Assembly: GCA_963815325.1 (NCBI GenBank)
Contig: CAWFGG010000001.1
Span: forward strand, 310,001-374,000
DNA from: JABDII01 sp963815325
Lineage (GTDB): Bacteria > Gemmatimonadota > Gemmatimonadetes > Gemmatimonadales > GWC2-71-9
DNA length: 64,000 nt
Direction: 5' to 3'
The notes under the pieces are model-generated. The model searched no databases. It worked only from the letters and a program-made list of their open reading frames with translations, and was not told the origin of the DNA. The position numbers and the translations under genes were made by a program. Shown in pieces: positions 1-8,210 of the stretch. Position 1 is the stretch's first letter. Each line of letters begins with the position of its first letter.

Positions 1-44
1 AGAATGACGGCTGCGATCAGCACCAAGAAGATGACGGTCGGCAT
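1..44 (-). CDS. N-terminus of a membrane-anchored protein (partial, runs off the window)
   Basis: Only the first 14 codons are present. They read MPTVIFLVLIAAVI, a hydrophobic stretch typical of an N-terminal membrane anchor. The ATG lies 42 bases downstream of the stop of the MerR-type gene on the same strand, so the two could be cotranscribed. The sequence would suit a band-7/SPFH-type protein, but too little is visible to assign a function. Confidence 0.5.
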   Translation of the reverse strand, partial: MPTVIFLVLIAAVI

Positions 45-86
45 GGCTATCTCACTTTGTTGAGGTAAGCGCGTTCGGCTACCGGT

Positions 87-713
87 TCATTCCTTCCCGG
101 CGTCCGAGAGAAGCCGGCGGAGGGTAGCCGCTAATTCGTCGTCGCTCCATCGCCCCCGAAGGAAGGGGTGTCCCGCATCGATCAGCAATTCACAGCCCGG
201 CGCGATCGAGATGCGCCGCACCAGTGACGCGGCAGGTTGCGCGGACGGGTTCACGGACCCGGAACTCCGCGGCGGGTCGGGAGTGGCCGGCACCCTGCGA
301 CGAGTCCAGCCAAGGGCTTCGGGATCCGGAAGCCCGGGGCCGAGGGCGGCGGCAACCCGCCGCTCAACCACGTCGCCGGCGAGCCCGGCCAACTCCTGCC
401 GAATGGTGTCCAACGCGGCACCCTCCATCTGGCGCAACTTAATGGCCAACACCTGCAGCAGGTGCCGGTACACGTAGATAGCAGATGTGCCGCGCCCCTC
501 GGGCGGAGAGACCAGCCCGCGCGAAATATAGAATCGAATGGTCCGGTCGCTCGGTACGGCGCGCGCAACCGCACTCACCGGATAGACGTCGGAGGCACGG
601 AGAATGGCGCCGGCCAAGGCCGACAATTCCCGCAGGTTCCAGGGCGCCAACCCCCGATATGCCCACAGGGTCTTCAATGGGTCACCGGTCGTAGGAGCAG
701 GCATCGCGGTCAT
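87..713 (-). CDS. MerR-family transcriptional regulator
   Basis: This is a 208-residue protein with one MerR-type winged HTH at about residues 35-100. The DNA-recognition part reads VARAVPSDRTIRFYISRGLV, followed by a wing and a dimerisation-like helix. A Pro/Ser-rich linker leads to a C-terminal segment containing GCELLIDAGHPFLRGRW, which may be a ligand or partner domain. The frame is open for 70 more codons upstream, but that part is Arg/Pro-rich and unlike the family. I chose the ATG at 713 because AGGGG lies about 6 bases before it. It is divergent from the pilin-like gene. No Cys-based metal site is visible, so the inducer is unknown. Confidence 0.8.
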   Translation of the reverse strand: MTAMPAPTTGDPLKTLWAYRGLAPWNLRELSALAGAILRASDVYPVSAVARAVPSDRTIRFYISRGLVSPPEGRGTSAIYVYRHLLQVLAIKLRQMEGAALDTIRQELAGLAGDVVERRVAAALGPGLPDPEALGWTRRRVPATPDPPRSSGSVNPSAQPAASLVRRISIAPGCELLIDAGHPFLRGRWSDDELAATLRRLLSDAGKE

Positions 714-910
714 TGACGCCCCTAGCGAGGGGGCGGGAGACGCGCGGGTTTCCGGCCTGGCTGCGGCATGCGGGGGGCTCCACCGTGACGAATACGTGGG
801 TCGATGCTGACGGCTCCGGAGAGTATGCTCCGGTGCGGCGCGTCGGGCAAGATGTCGTCGCACGCGATTTCCTGACCGGTGGCGGGTCATTGCGATGATG
901 CTCTGCGGCC

Positions 911-1363
911 GTGCCAAGAGCACCTTTCGTCATGCAACACGGCATGACCCTTCCCGAGCTGACCCTCAGCATCGCGCTGCTTGGTCTCCTCACAGCCATC
1001 GCGATTCCGAAATACCAAGAAACCCTCGATCGCGTGGCCGTCGATCGGTCGGCGTACGCATTGGTTGCCGCCCACCACCGCGCCCGGATTGCGGCCATTC
1101 TCGAGAGCCAACCGTCACTGCTTCAGTTCACGCCCGATTCTCTCGTTATCCGCATCCGCCGCGGGTCCGGGAACTCACTCTACTGGAACGGTCCGGGCCC
1201 CGCTGCTCGGAGGGTCCAGCTGACCGGGCCAGGCAAGGCAGTGGTGTTCAGCCCAACAGGCCTCACCATGGGGTTTGCCAATGGCACCTGGGTGCTGCGG
1301 AGAGGGCAGGCCTATCGGCGGGTGGTCACGTCCAGGCTCGGCCGTGCCCGGATTCTGCGCTAG
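911..1363 (+). CDS. Type IV pilin-like / pseudopilin protein
   Basis: The N-terminus has a class III signal: HG followed by MTLPELTLSIALLGLLTAIA. The glycine precedes the cleavage site, glutamate is the fifth mature residue, and a hydrophobic helix follows, as in type IV pilins and GspH/FimT-like pseudopilins. A prepilin peptidase would cut after that Gly. The remaining ~110 residues should form the soluble head and end in Trp- and Arg-rich strands. No other pilus gene is adjacent, so it is an orphan here. The GTG at 911 gives 150 residues; an ATG at 932 gives a leader of only four residues and is equally plausible. Neither has a good ribosome-binding site. Confidence 0.7.
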   Translation: MPRAPFVMQHGMTLPELTLSIALLGLLTAIAIPKYQETLDRVAVDRSAYALVAAHHRARIAAILESQPSLLQFTPDSLVIRIRRGSGNSLYWNGPGPAARRVQLTGPGKAVVFSPTGLTMGFANGTWVLRRGQAYRRVVTSRLGRARILR

Positions 1364-1380
1364 ACGGACACGACCCGGAC

Positions 1381-1776
1381 TCAGCGCGGAGAGTTCCGCG
1401 CGGGCGGCTCGATCCCATATCGCCGGATCTTGTTGAGCAATGTCGACCGCGAGATCCCGAGCAGGAGCGCCGCCTGTCGACGGTTGCCCCCCGTGTGGTC
1501 CAACATCGCCGCAATGTGCCGTCGCTCGACCGCATCCAGGGGTTCCGCACCCGGCGGAGCTGCGGGAGCCAGAGCCTGCCTGAGGCGGGGCAAGTCGAGG
1601 CCGGGATCGTGAAGGTCGATCGCGAGAATGTCGGGTGCGCCGCCAGGCATCGGACTGGCAGCGTCCCCGAGCCGATCTATCCCCACCGCTCGATACCCTG
1701 CCTGACGCAGAGCCGCCACCAACGACGCGCGACGTGACGCGTCGGGCCCAACGACAACGATCTCGAGCGCGGTCAT
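1381..1776 (-). CDS. Small regulator: truncated receiver-like region plus Fis-type HTH
   Basis: This 131-residue protein starts like a response-regulator receiver (MTALEIVVVGPDASRRASLV), but only about 60 residues of that fold fit and the usual phosphorylation site is not convincing. The C-terminal 45 residues are a Fis-type HTH: LDAVERRHIAAMLDHTGGNR followed by RQAALLLGISRSTLLNKIRR. That is the tail found in NtrC- and PrrA/ActR-like regulators. It ends 17 bases past the pilin-like gene on the opposite strand. It probably binds DNA as a dimer. No partner kinase is nearby. Confidence 0.72.
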   Translation of the reverse strand: MTALEIVVVGPDASRRASLVAALRQAGYRAVGIDRLGDAASPMPGGAPDILAIDLHDPGLDLPRLRQALAPAAPPGAEPLDAVERRHIAAMLDHTGGNRRQAALLLGISRSTLLNKIRRYGIEPPARNSPR

Positions 1777-1851
1777 CTGCTCAAGCTAGCGGCCGTTCGG
1801 GCTCGGAGCCACCCGGCCGGCGCCCACCAGCAGGTATTAGCTTTCGATCAT

Positions 1852-2853
1852 ATGCAGACCCGCACATCCGAGCGCTCGACCCGCCCGGCCGCCGACCTGA
1901 CCCATGCTCCTCTGGGCGAACGCGTCCAAGAACCGTTTGTCGTCGTCGCGGTCGATCACCGCGGAATCGATGAGCCGTTTACGGTGCTTACTCTCGGCAA
2001 CCGCACAGGACGGATCGAGACGGCCCCGTTTTGGCTGAAGGACCTGCCTCGTGTGACCGGCATCGTGAAGGGCGACGTGGTCCAGGTCATCGGAGAGATC
2101 GCCTCGTATCACGACCGGCGACAGCTCAAGGTCAGTTCACTTCGCGTGCTGCCGAAAGACATGGTCGACTGGTCCGACCTGCTGCCGTCGATCGGGGATA
2201 CTGGTCCCTATTGGGATGCGGCGGATCGGTGGCGGTCGAAGATCGTCCGCCCCAGGCTGCGGGCGGTGATCGACCTGTTCTTCTCGGACCCGGAGTTTCG
2301 CCAACGCTTCGAAGCCTGCCCCGCGAGCCTCAACGAGCACTATGCCGCCCAGGGCGGGGTGCTGGTGCATACGGTGGAGGTGGCGAGGATTGCCCGGACC
2401 ATTGCCCGGGTGTGCCATGCCGAAGTCGATGTGGCCGTGGCCGGGGCCTTGCTTCACGATATCGGAAAGACCGAGGCCTACCGCTGGTCGGGAGGATTCG
2501 ATCTCTCCGAGCGCGGGGCGTTGCACGGCCCACAAGTGCTTGGAGCGGAGTTGCTCGCTCAGCGGGTCCGGTCCGTCACGGCACCGGCCTGCACCGATCA
2601 CGAACTGGCTCTGCTGCAGCACCTGGTGCTTGCGCAGGCGGATACGCGTCCGCATCGCTCTCCCGTGGCTCCGGCAACCCTCGAGGCCTTGGTCATCCAT
2701 CACGCAGACCGAGCCAGTGCCCAAACCGCAGGGCTCGCCAAGGCGCCCCCTTTGGGGACGGGCGCGCCGGGCGATCTCTTGATCACATTGGCGAACGTCC
2801 GAGGCCCCGACGGGCAGCAGGTGTTTCGAGGGGCCAGCGATTGGGGGGCGTAG
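1852..2853 (+). CDS. OB-fold plus HD-domain protein, YhaM-like 3'-5' exoribonuclease candidate
   Basis: This 333-residue protein has an N-terminal OB-fold nucleic-acid-binding region (about residues 20-110). It is followed by an HD phosphohydrolase domain with GGVLVHTVEVARIA, the doublet GALLHDIGKTEAY, and later VIHHADRASAQ. This order and length match the YhaM/CBF1 group of 3'-to-5' exoribonucleases; similar HD proteins of unknown activity also exist. It is probably cytoplasmic. The gene stands alone, divergent from the Fis-type regulator, and is followed by the structured non-coding region. Confidence 0.75.
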   Translation: MQTRTSERSTRPAADLTHAPLGERVQEPFVVVAVDHRGIDEPFTVLTLGNRTGRIETAPFWLKDLPRVTGIVKGDVVQVIGEIASYHDRRQLKVSSLRVLPKDMVDWSDLLPSIGDTGPYWDAADRWRSKIVRPRLRAVIDLFFSDPEFRQRFEACPASLNEHYAAQGGVLVHTVEVARIARTIARVCHAEVDVAVAGALLHDIGKTEAYRWSGGFDLSERGALHGPQVLGAELLAQRVRSVTAPACTDHELALLQHLVLAQADTRPHRSPVAPATLEALVIHHADRASAQTAGLAKAPPLGTGAPGDLLITLANVRGPDGQQVFRGASDWGA

Positions 2854-2871
2854 GTCCGCATGGAACCAGAT

Positions 2872-2916
2872 ACAAAAGAGGGACGGCCGTCTGGCTCTTC
2901 ACCAAACGACCGTCCC
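2872..2916 (-). terminator. Rho-independent terminator reading leftwards
   Basis: GGGACGG at 2880-2886 pairs with CCGTCCC at 2910-2916, and the stem continues inward with CGT/ACG and TGG/CCA separated by single mismatches. On the minus strand the stem is followed directly by TCTTTTGT. No U-tract exists on the plus side. It therefore ends transcription coming from above 2916, not that of the HD-domain gene. Confidence 0.75.
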
Positions 2917-3290
2917 ACACATCAGCTACCCGAGGCCGGGGCTCGCGCCGCCGTTCTTCTCCCACCCGCCGCCGCTTGGCTGATGCGCCGATCGGTAGGG
3001 CTAGGTGAGGCCTCAGCTTCCATCCCCAGGCCGGATGGCCGTCCCACCTGGTTCGTTGATGCGAGCGCTGCGAGTCAGATCGGGTCGCGGACCGACCTTT
3101 CGCACTGCACCCCGAGGCGCCACATCGGGGTGGATGAAGCGCGCGACTGGCTTCATCCGCCTCGGTCGAGGTGATCACCGGAATCAAACGGTCACCTGAG
3201 CCCTTGGTGCTTGGTAACCTCTTCCGATAACTCGCCGAAGCTCACTCGCTGGTCGTACCCAGAATTCAGGGATCCCAAGCCGGTCCCAAC
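2872..3290 (-). ncRNA. Putative structured non-coding RNA, family not recognised
   Basis: This stretch has no convincing coding frame but is rich in stable stems. CACCCCGA (3108-3115) pairs with TCGGGGTG (3125-3132). GGATGAAGC (3132-3140) pairs with GCTTCATCC (3150-3158). A nested stem near 3004-3050 has outer arms AGGTG/CACCT. The palindrome GGTGATCACC lies at 3170-3179. On the minus strand the series ends at the terminator at 2872-2916. The right boundary is a guess. I looked for the conserved cores of tmRNA, RNase P RNA, SRP RNA and common riboswitches and did not find them. It could also be the long 3' UTR of the gene ending at 3507. Confidence 0.45.
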
Positions 3291-3365
3291 GAGTGACGAC
3301 CTAAAGATAGGGCCCAGGCGAAATGGCGCAAGTGCCTGTCTTTCTTCGGGTTACGCGATTCGGAC

Positions 3366-3458
3366 TGTGGATAGATGTGGAGCATTAAGCCCTGATATCG
3401 GTATCAGGTAGAGGGCCTCTCCACAGGGTGTGGAGATGTTGATTACTGCTTCTCCACA
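3366..3458. promoter_or_regulatory. Cluster of five TGTGGA-type 9-mers, DnaA-box-like
   Basis: Five related 9-mers occur in 93 bases: TGTGGATAG (3366), TGTGGAGCA (3376), CTCTCCACA (3417), TGTGGAGAT (3429) and TTCTCCACA (3450). The middle pair forms a perfect inverted repeat with 8-base arms around GGG (3418-3436). A second perfect dyad, CCTGATA/TATCAGG, lies at 3391-3408. The 9-mers resemble DnaA boxes (TTATCCACA), best at 3366. They could equally be operators for another repressor. No replication gene is in view. Confidence 0.4.
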
Positions 3459-3506
3459 CTTGGCTGAGGAATGGTTGCTAGGAGTACCGCGGTTGAGGAT
3501 TGGTCC

Positions 3507-4115
3507 TCAGGACTCGAGGCCGACCTCGATGTACCGGAACGACGAGTCCAGTTCGGTCGGAAGGAACAAGCACCCTGCTGAGCCGGCGGCGAACCATCCG
3601 CCGAGCAGCGCCCGGGGAACATCGAGTTCCTGGATCACCGGACCCAACCAGCGGCGCAGGTGCCGTACCTCGGGGGCCCGCCGCGCCAGGACCGACAGCA
3701 GGGCGCCACCGCCGGGTGTCGCACGGAGAAAATGCGCCAGCGCATGGGCGCGCTGTCTGAATTCCACGGCCTTGACGCCCGGTTCGTCGAACAACACGGC
3801 TCCCTCCAGCAGAGCGGTGGGCGGGGCGTCGAGCCGCGGGCCGAGATACACGTATTGGCGCGACTTCTTGATTTTACGCTCTACCACCGCCGCACCGGTC
3901 TCGCTGGTGAGCCGCGCCGCATGCAGCAGATCGTCGTCGTGCAGGATGCCGACTGCCGCCGTCCATTCGAGGGCCGAGAGGGCGGATTCGATGGGACAGC
4001 CTCCGTCGTCTGTGGCGACCAGCCTCGGCGCTTCCCCGGCACGAAGCATGAAGTGCGCGAGGCCTTCGGCCCGGTCCATGAACGTCCGGACGACGAGAAT
4101 TTGTGGCAGAGTCAT
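3507..4115 (-). CDS. Hypothetical protein, 202 residues
   Basis: I do not recognise this family. The sequence is mostly alpha/beta in character, starts MTLPQILVVRTFMDRAEGLA, and has no signal peptide or membrane span. A run of acidic residues (GILHDDDLLHAARL) and a basic KIKKSRQYVYLGPRL stretch stand out, but no catalytic motif does. It ends beside the TGTGGA cluster, and its transcript could read into the structured region downstream. The reading frame looks genuine because its composition is even along its length and no competing frame encodes a known domain. Confidence 0.6.
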   Translation of the reverse strand: MTLPQILVVRTFMDRAEGLAHFMLRAGEAPRLVATDDGGCPIESALSALEWTAAVGILHDDDLLHAARLTSETGAAVVERKIKKSRQYVYLGPRLDAPPTALLEGAVLFDEPGVKAVEFRQRAHALAHFLRATPGGGALLSVLARRAPEVRHLRRWLGPVIQELDVPRALLGGWFAAGSAGCLFLPTELDSSFRYIEVGLES

Positions 4116-4206
4116 CCCTGAAACCTAAGGCCGCGGCACCGTAAATTCTACGTGCGCCACCGACCGTGCGGCGCGAGCCGCTCACCACAGGCATCTGCCC
4201 CGGACG

Positions 4207-6189
4207 TCAGGGCACCGCCTCCGGCCGGGGTTCCACCCGGACGATCCAGAGCCCCGAGTTCATGTCCGGCACGTAGATCCGGCCATCCCGGTAGATCGCC
4301 CCCCAGGCCATGGGGGAGTTGGGCATCGTCGCGTTGGGGTCGCCGGTGTAGACGTGCGCGACTTGTCGTCCCTGCCGGAGTAGATCGCCTTTCAGTTCGC
4401 CCGAAATGTCGAGCACGCGGAGCCCACCCTGGTAGTCGCCGAGATACAGTGTGTCGCCGGCCACCCAGATGTTGTGCGCGCCTCCGTCTCTGGGCTCGTA
4501 GTACGCCACCTCCCGCGGGTTGAACAGGTCCGACACGTCGACGACATGCAACCCGCCGTACGGACGGCCCAATCCCAAAACGGTCGGGCCCGTGAGCGGC
4601 GATGGTGTCGCGGCGAACACCTCGTCGCCGACGAAGACATACCGGCCATGCCGCCAGGCGGTATGGGTGCCCCGAATGAAGCCCGGCCCGCCCACGGCCT
4701 CGACATCGCGATACAGCCGATCGAGGTCATACTTGAACTGCGATACCAGCTGCGGGTTCTCTGGGGTTCCGCCCCGGACGCCGTTGCCCACATCCAGGAT
4801 CACGAGGCCGTCATTCCAGTAGCTCAGATAGGCCAAACCGTCCTGCACATCGATATCATGCAACATTCGTCCTGCGGGTGCGCGGGGCACTTCCCAGCGT
4901 GCGACCTGCCGCGGACTGTAAGGGTTCCGAATGTCTATCACACGCATCGAGCCGGTCGCGTCGTCTGTCAGGTACACATGGCCGCGATAGACGAAGGCGC
5001 TGTGGACACCTCCCGTGACCGTCTCGGTGAATTCGGCGATTGCCTTGGGGTGGGCCGGATCCTCGAAGGAGAGAATCACGATGCCGTTCTGTCTCGTCGA
5101 GGCCCCTTCACGGGTCATGACGCCGAACTTGCCGTCTTCGGTAGTCATGACGTCGTTGATGTGCCGTGCGTCAACCACCACCGAGTCCGTGATGAGTGGA
5201 GCGCCCGGATTGGACAGGTCGATGGCGTAGAGTCGGTCCCCAACCGTGGTCAGATAACCATATTGCCCGTTGGGGTGAAGCCAGAATTCAGCGGCGGTCC
5301 CCGCGACGGGTTGCCGACCCACGAGCGCAGCCGACCGGACCACGTTCCGCGCCGACGCTTCGACTCTCGCCTCCGCGGTGCGTCCGGCAAATGTCGCGAC
5401 GATGCGATAAGATCCCGGCGCTTCAGCCACAAACATCCCATCGGGATCGACCAGTGCGTGCCCCGGGCCCACCGCCCACTCGGGGCTGGCGTCTGCCAGT
5501 AGATTGCCGGCTGCGTCGCGTGCCCGAAACGTGAACGCCACGACATCGCCGGTACGGACGGTCGCACTGGGGGGGTCCAATTCGATCGACGCCACGGGAT
5601 TGGCGTTGACCCGGAGCGGCATCCGCTCAACCACGGTTCCCACCCGCGCAGAGATGGTTGCCCGGCCGGGCCTGAGCGCGACGAGCCTCCCGGCGGATGT
5701 TACCGCCACCACTCCTGGAGCATCGGATTCCCAGAGCACCTCGTCATACCGGCGATCGCCATCGGCCGAATATGGGATGGCACGGACCTGTACTGATTGC
5801 CCGACATAGAGCATCGCGAGGGCGGGCTCGAGTGCGATCCGGGATGCCGGCCGGGGCACGATCCGCACGTCAGCGAAGCCTGTCGCTGGCGCCCCACCTC
5901 CACGACGGCTTACCAAGGCCGAGATGCGGAGAGTTCCGGTTGACCCGCCCGCCACCAGGCCAGTCGAATCCACGGACCCCTCGAATTGGCCGCCGGACTG
6001 AAACCAGCGGACGCGGATATCACGAAGCCTGGCTCCGGAGGAATCGTACGCCGCGACAGTGAGTCGAATGGTGTCGCCCACTACAATGGCAATGTCACGG
6101 GGCTCGACGTCGACCCGGGCCACAGACTGGGACGTGGGAGAGGGTGCCACCTGCTGAAGCGCGACGAGAAGAAGAGCTGCGGAAACCAT
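4207..6189 (-). CDS. Secreted protein with Ig-like domains and an LVIVD-type beta-propeller
   Basis: The 660-residue protein starts with a signal peptide, MVSAALLLVALQQVAP, from the ATG at 6189, which has GAGG 6 bases upstream. An upstream in-frame start would add 14 residues that spoil the signal. Three bacterial Ig-like (Big-type) segments fill about residues 25-290, each with xIxLxP...V..GD/GQ.V patterns. The rest is a propeller of LVIVD-like repeats such as GLVILDVG, GLHVVDVSDLFNPREVAYY and GLRVLDIS. It is probably exported and displayed on or outside the outer membrane in binding or scaffolding. No catalytic site is visible. Confidence 0.75.
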   Translation of the reverse strand: MVSAALLLVALQQVAPSPTSQSVARVDVEPRDIAIVVGDTIRLTVAAYDSSGARLRDIRVRWFQSGGQFEGSVDSTGLVAGGSTGTLRISALVSRRGGGAPATGFADVRIVPRPASRIALEPALAMLYVGQSVQVRAIPYSADGDRRYDEVLWESDAPGVVAVTSAGRLVALRPGRATISARVGTVVERMPLRVNANPVASIELDPPSATVRTGDVVAFTFRARDAAGNLLADASPEWAVGPGHALVDPDGMFVAEAPGSYRIVATFAGRTAEARVEASARNVVRSAALVGRQPVAGTAAEFWLHPNGQYGYLTTVGDRLYAIDLSNPGAPLITDSVVVDARHINDVMTTEDGKFGVMTREGASTRQNGIVILSFEDPAHPKAIAEFTETVTGGVHSAFVYRGHVYLTDDATGSMRVIDIRNPYSPRQVARWEVPRAPAGRMLHDIDVQDGLAYLSYWNDGLVILDVGNGVRGGTPENPQLVSQFKYDLDRLYRDVEAVGGPGFIRGTHTAWRHGRYVFVGDEVFAATPSPLTGPTVLGLGRPYGGLHVVDVSDLFNPREVAYYEPRDGGAHNIWVAGDTLYLGDYQGGLRVLDISGELKGDLLRQGRQVAHVYTGDPNATMPNSPMAWGAIYRDGRIYVPDMNSGLWIVRVEPRPEAVP

Positions 6190-6529
6190 GCAAACCTCGA
6201 AATCGGAACAGAGAGGGCCGGAGCGGCACAATTGGCCGAACGGGCTAATCTATGCCCACCTTCCGCATCCTGCGACTGTCTGGTACCTCACCCTCGAATC
6301 GAACCGGTGAGCACCGTATACATGCCTGACGGTTCGAGGTGTGCGACGGAGTTATCGCTCCACGCTCACCGCAGGCAGCGCCGCTCGCTGGGAGGATCGG
6401 ACTGCTACCCTCACGCAAGAAGAGGGAGGTGTCGAGGACGCCATCTCAAGGCAGGTCATGGTCATTGAGCTGGCCGCGAGCAGCGGGGCACGCCCACCTC
6501 GGGGCACGCCACGGAGATCCAGAAACAGC
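6190..6529. other. 340-base gap without a gene
   Basis: This lies between the stop of the polytopic glycosyltransferase-like gene and the start of the Ig/propeller gene, both on the minus strand. It should hold the promoter of the latter; I see no clear -35/-10 pair. Its one notable content is a copy of a 71-base dispersed repeat at 6245-6315. Confidence 0.6.
6245..6315 (+). repeat. Dispersed 71-base repeat, copy 1
   Basis: This segment aligns without gaps to 10573-10643, with 56 of 71 positions identical by eye. The best-conserved core is CACCTTCCG(C/T)ATCCTGCGAC. Here it does not precede any plus-strand gene, whereas the other copy straddles the start of the alkyltransferase gene. Confidence 0.6.
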
Positions 6530-8209
6530 TTACTCACCACCCCCCGTCTGCGATACGACGGCATACCGTTCCGCCCACGGCCGGCCGTTGGCATCGCGAA
6601 CAGCGGCCAGCGCCGGGCTCGGGGTCGTGAGTTCTAACTCCAGGCCTGGCGGCAGTTTCTCCAAGGTGAGCGCATCCGGAAACGGGCTGCCGCCCCACAT
6701 CCGGTAGATCAGATCGCCGCGCCGGACCTCCAGGCGCTCGACTTCTTCCCACTGCGGCGTCTGGCGCGAAATGGTCATGATGCGCATGCCGTCCAACTCG
6801 AGCCATGTCTCCGTCTCGAAGTACATTCCCGGGGCCCGCGAGATGTATGTGGCCTGCTCCAATTGCGCGTAATAGTGGAACCCGTGGGCGAATCCCCCAT
6901 CGAGCAAGACGACGGCGGTCCGACCTTCGCGTGCAATACTGCGCAGGTCCGCAAAGAAGGCAGGAAAGCCCTCCCCGTCGAAGTTCCCCTCCCCAAATCC
7001 ACCGACCCCGAGGTTGCCAAGGAGCTTGCCGCTGGGGTTGTACGTCCAGTACACGAGTGCCCCGGTCGGCATGAACCCGTCATGGGTTCGGAACGAAGGT
7101 CCGACGAACGGATTGATGAGGTTGTTGGGTATGAAGTGCCCCAACCCGACGAACAGGTGGACGTTGACCAGCAGGAGCACTGTTGCCCAGGCCAGCGAGG
7201 GCCGAAGGATGCGAGTGGTGACCTGTACGAGATCCGTGACCCCCACGGCCGTACACAAAGCAATGGGCATGGCGATCAGCAAAAAGTATCGTGGCGTGGT
7301 GGTCGACCCGTAATAGAAGAGAACCGGCACGGCACACCACGCCACGACGAACCCCCACACCCTTCTCCGCTCCGCCAACAAGTGGCGAAACCCAACGAAC
7401 GCCACCAGGAGAGGAATAGGGGAAATCGCCCAGACGAGATACTCCCAGAACATTGTAGGATACCAACGATTGAAAATGTGGAGGGCGATTTCCGTCCCCA
7501 TGCTGTCGGTACGGGGGTCGAAGGCGAGCGCGAGAACGTACGGGACCGCGACGGCCATCGAGGTAAGAGCGGCACGCGCGATGGCGGCGCCCCGTCGGTC
7601 GGGGTGGTTCACCCAGATCAGGTACGCGACCACCGGCGCAACCAGAATCGCGTCCGCCCGAACGACGACCGCGAGCCCGAACAGGATGAGGCTCAGGGTC
7701 TCGGCTGCCACACGGGGGCGGTTGGACAGGATCGCCACGGCCACCGCGATCATCGCAGCCTGGAGCATCAGGGAGTTCCCGTACTGCGCGCTCGTCCAGA
7801 CGATCGGGTTGACCGTGAGCACAGCGGCCATCAGCCACCGTTCCTGCGATGTGAGGCTTCGGCGAAACGTGAACAGCGCCGCCAGTGGGATCACGGCGCC
7901 GCTCACGGCCGAGACGACCTTCATGATGAACGGGATGAGCCCGACCCGAGCCCCCAACAACACATCCACCACCTCGATGAAGCGGTAGTAGCCGAGCTGC
8001 GGCGCATAACGGTATAGTCCCCCGCCTATGCTGTCGCGTACTAATGCCGCCGTGCCCGCGGCGAGGGACAACTCGTCCTCTTCCCAGAAGTACTGGAAAT
8101 AGGTGCCCAACAGACGAGCAGCGAGGAGGACGACGAAGAACACGGCCCCCCCCGGAATCGTGGGCTCCTCTCGGAAGACCTTCAGGGATCCGAACACCTT
8201 CCTCAACAT
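6530..8209 (-). CDS. Polytopic membrane protein, glycosyltransferase-like (GT-C type)
   Basis: This 559-residue protein has about ten hydrophobic spans. After the first span comes an acidic loop containing WEEDELSLAAG, the kind of E/D-rich first loop used as catalytic base by GT-C enzymes such as the ArnT/PMT group. A soluble C-terminal domain of about 150 residues follows (from LGNLGVGGFGEGNFDGEGFP). It starts one base after the stop of the GT2 gene and is probably translationally coupled to it. A role in transferring lipid-linked sugars for envelope polysaccharide is inferred from the neighbours. The exact substrate cannot be read from the sequence. Confidence 0.65.
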   Translation of the reverse strand: MLRKVFGSLKVFREEPTIPGGAVFFVVLLAARLLGTYFQYFWEEDELSLAAGTAALVRDSIGGGLYRYAPQLGYYRFIEVVDVLLGARVGLIPFIMKVVSAVSGAVIPLAALFTFRRSLTSQERWLMAAVLTVNPIVWTSAQYGNSLMLQAAMIAVAVAILSNRPRVAAETLSLILFGLAVVVRADAILVAPVVAYLIWVNHPDRRGAAIARAALTSMAVAVPYVLALAFDPRTDSMGTEIALHIFNRWYPTMFWEYLVWAISPIPLLVAFVGFRHLLAERRRVWGFVVAWCAVPVLFYYGSTTTPRYFLLIAMPIALCTAVGVTDLVQVTTRILRPSLAWATVLLLVNVHLFVGLGHFIPNNLINPFVGPSFRTHDGFMPTGALVYWTYNPSGKLLGNLGVGGFGEGNFDGEGFPAFFADLRSIAREGRTAVVLLDGGFAHGFHYYAQLEQATYISRAPGMYFETETWLELDGMRIMTISRQTPQWEEVERLEVRRGDLIYRMWGGSPFPDALTLEKLPPGLELELTTPSPALAAVRDANGRPWAERYAVVSQTGGGE

Positions 8210-8210
8210 C

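Noticed and set aside
2783..3187. A 134-codon minus-strand frame through the structured region
   Set aside because: It crosses the intrinsic terminator and the stems, runs into the antisense of the HD-domain gene, and has no domain-like sequence.
2872..3300. tmRNA, RNase P RNA or SRP RNA
   Set aside because: No CCA-ended acceptor arm or tag frame, no GAGGAAAGTCC or ACAGAAACC core, and no GGAAGGAGC-type SRP apical loop is visible on either strand.
6863..8017. A 384-codon open frame on the plus strand, very rich in Asp, His and Arg
   Set aside because: It mirrors the transmembrane helices of the minus-strand glycosyltransferase-like gene, which produces this composition.
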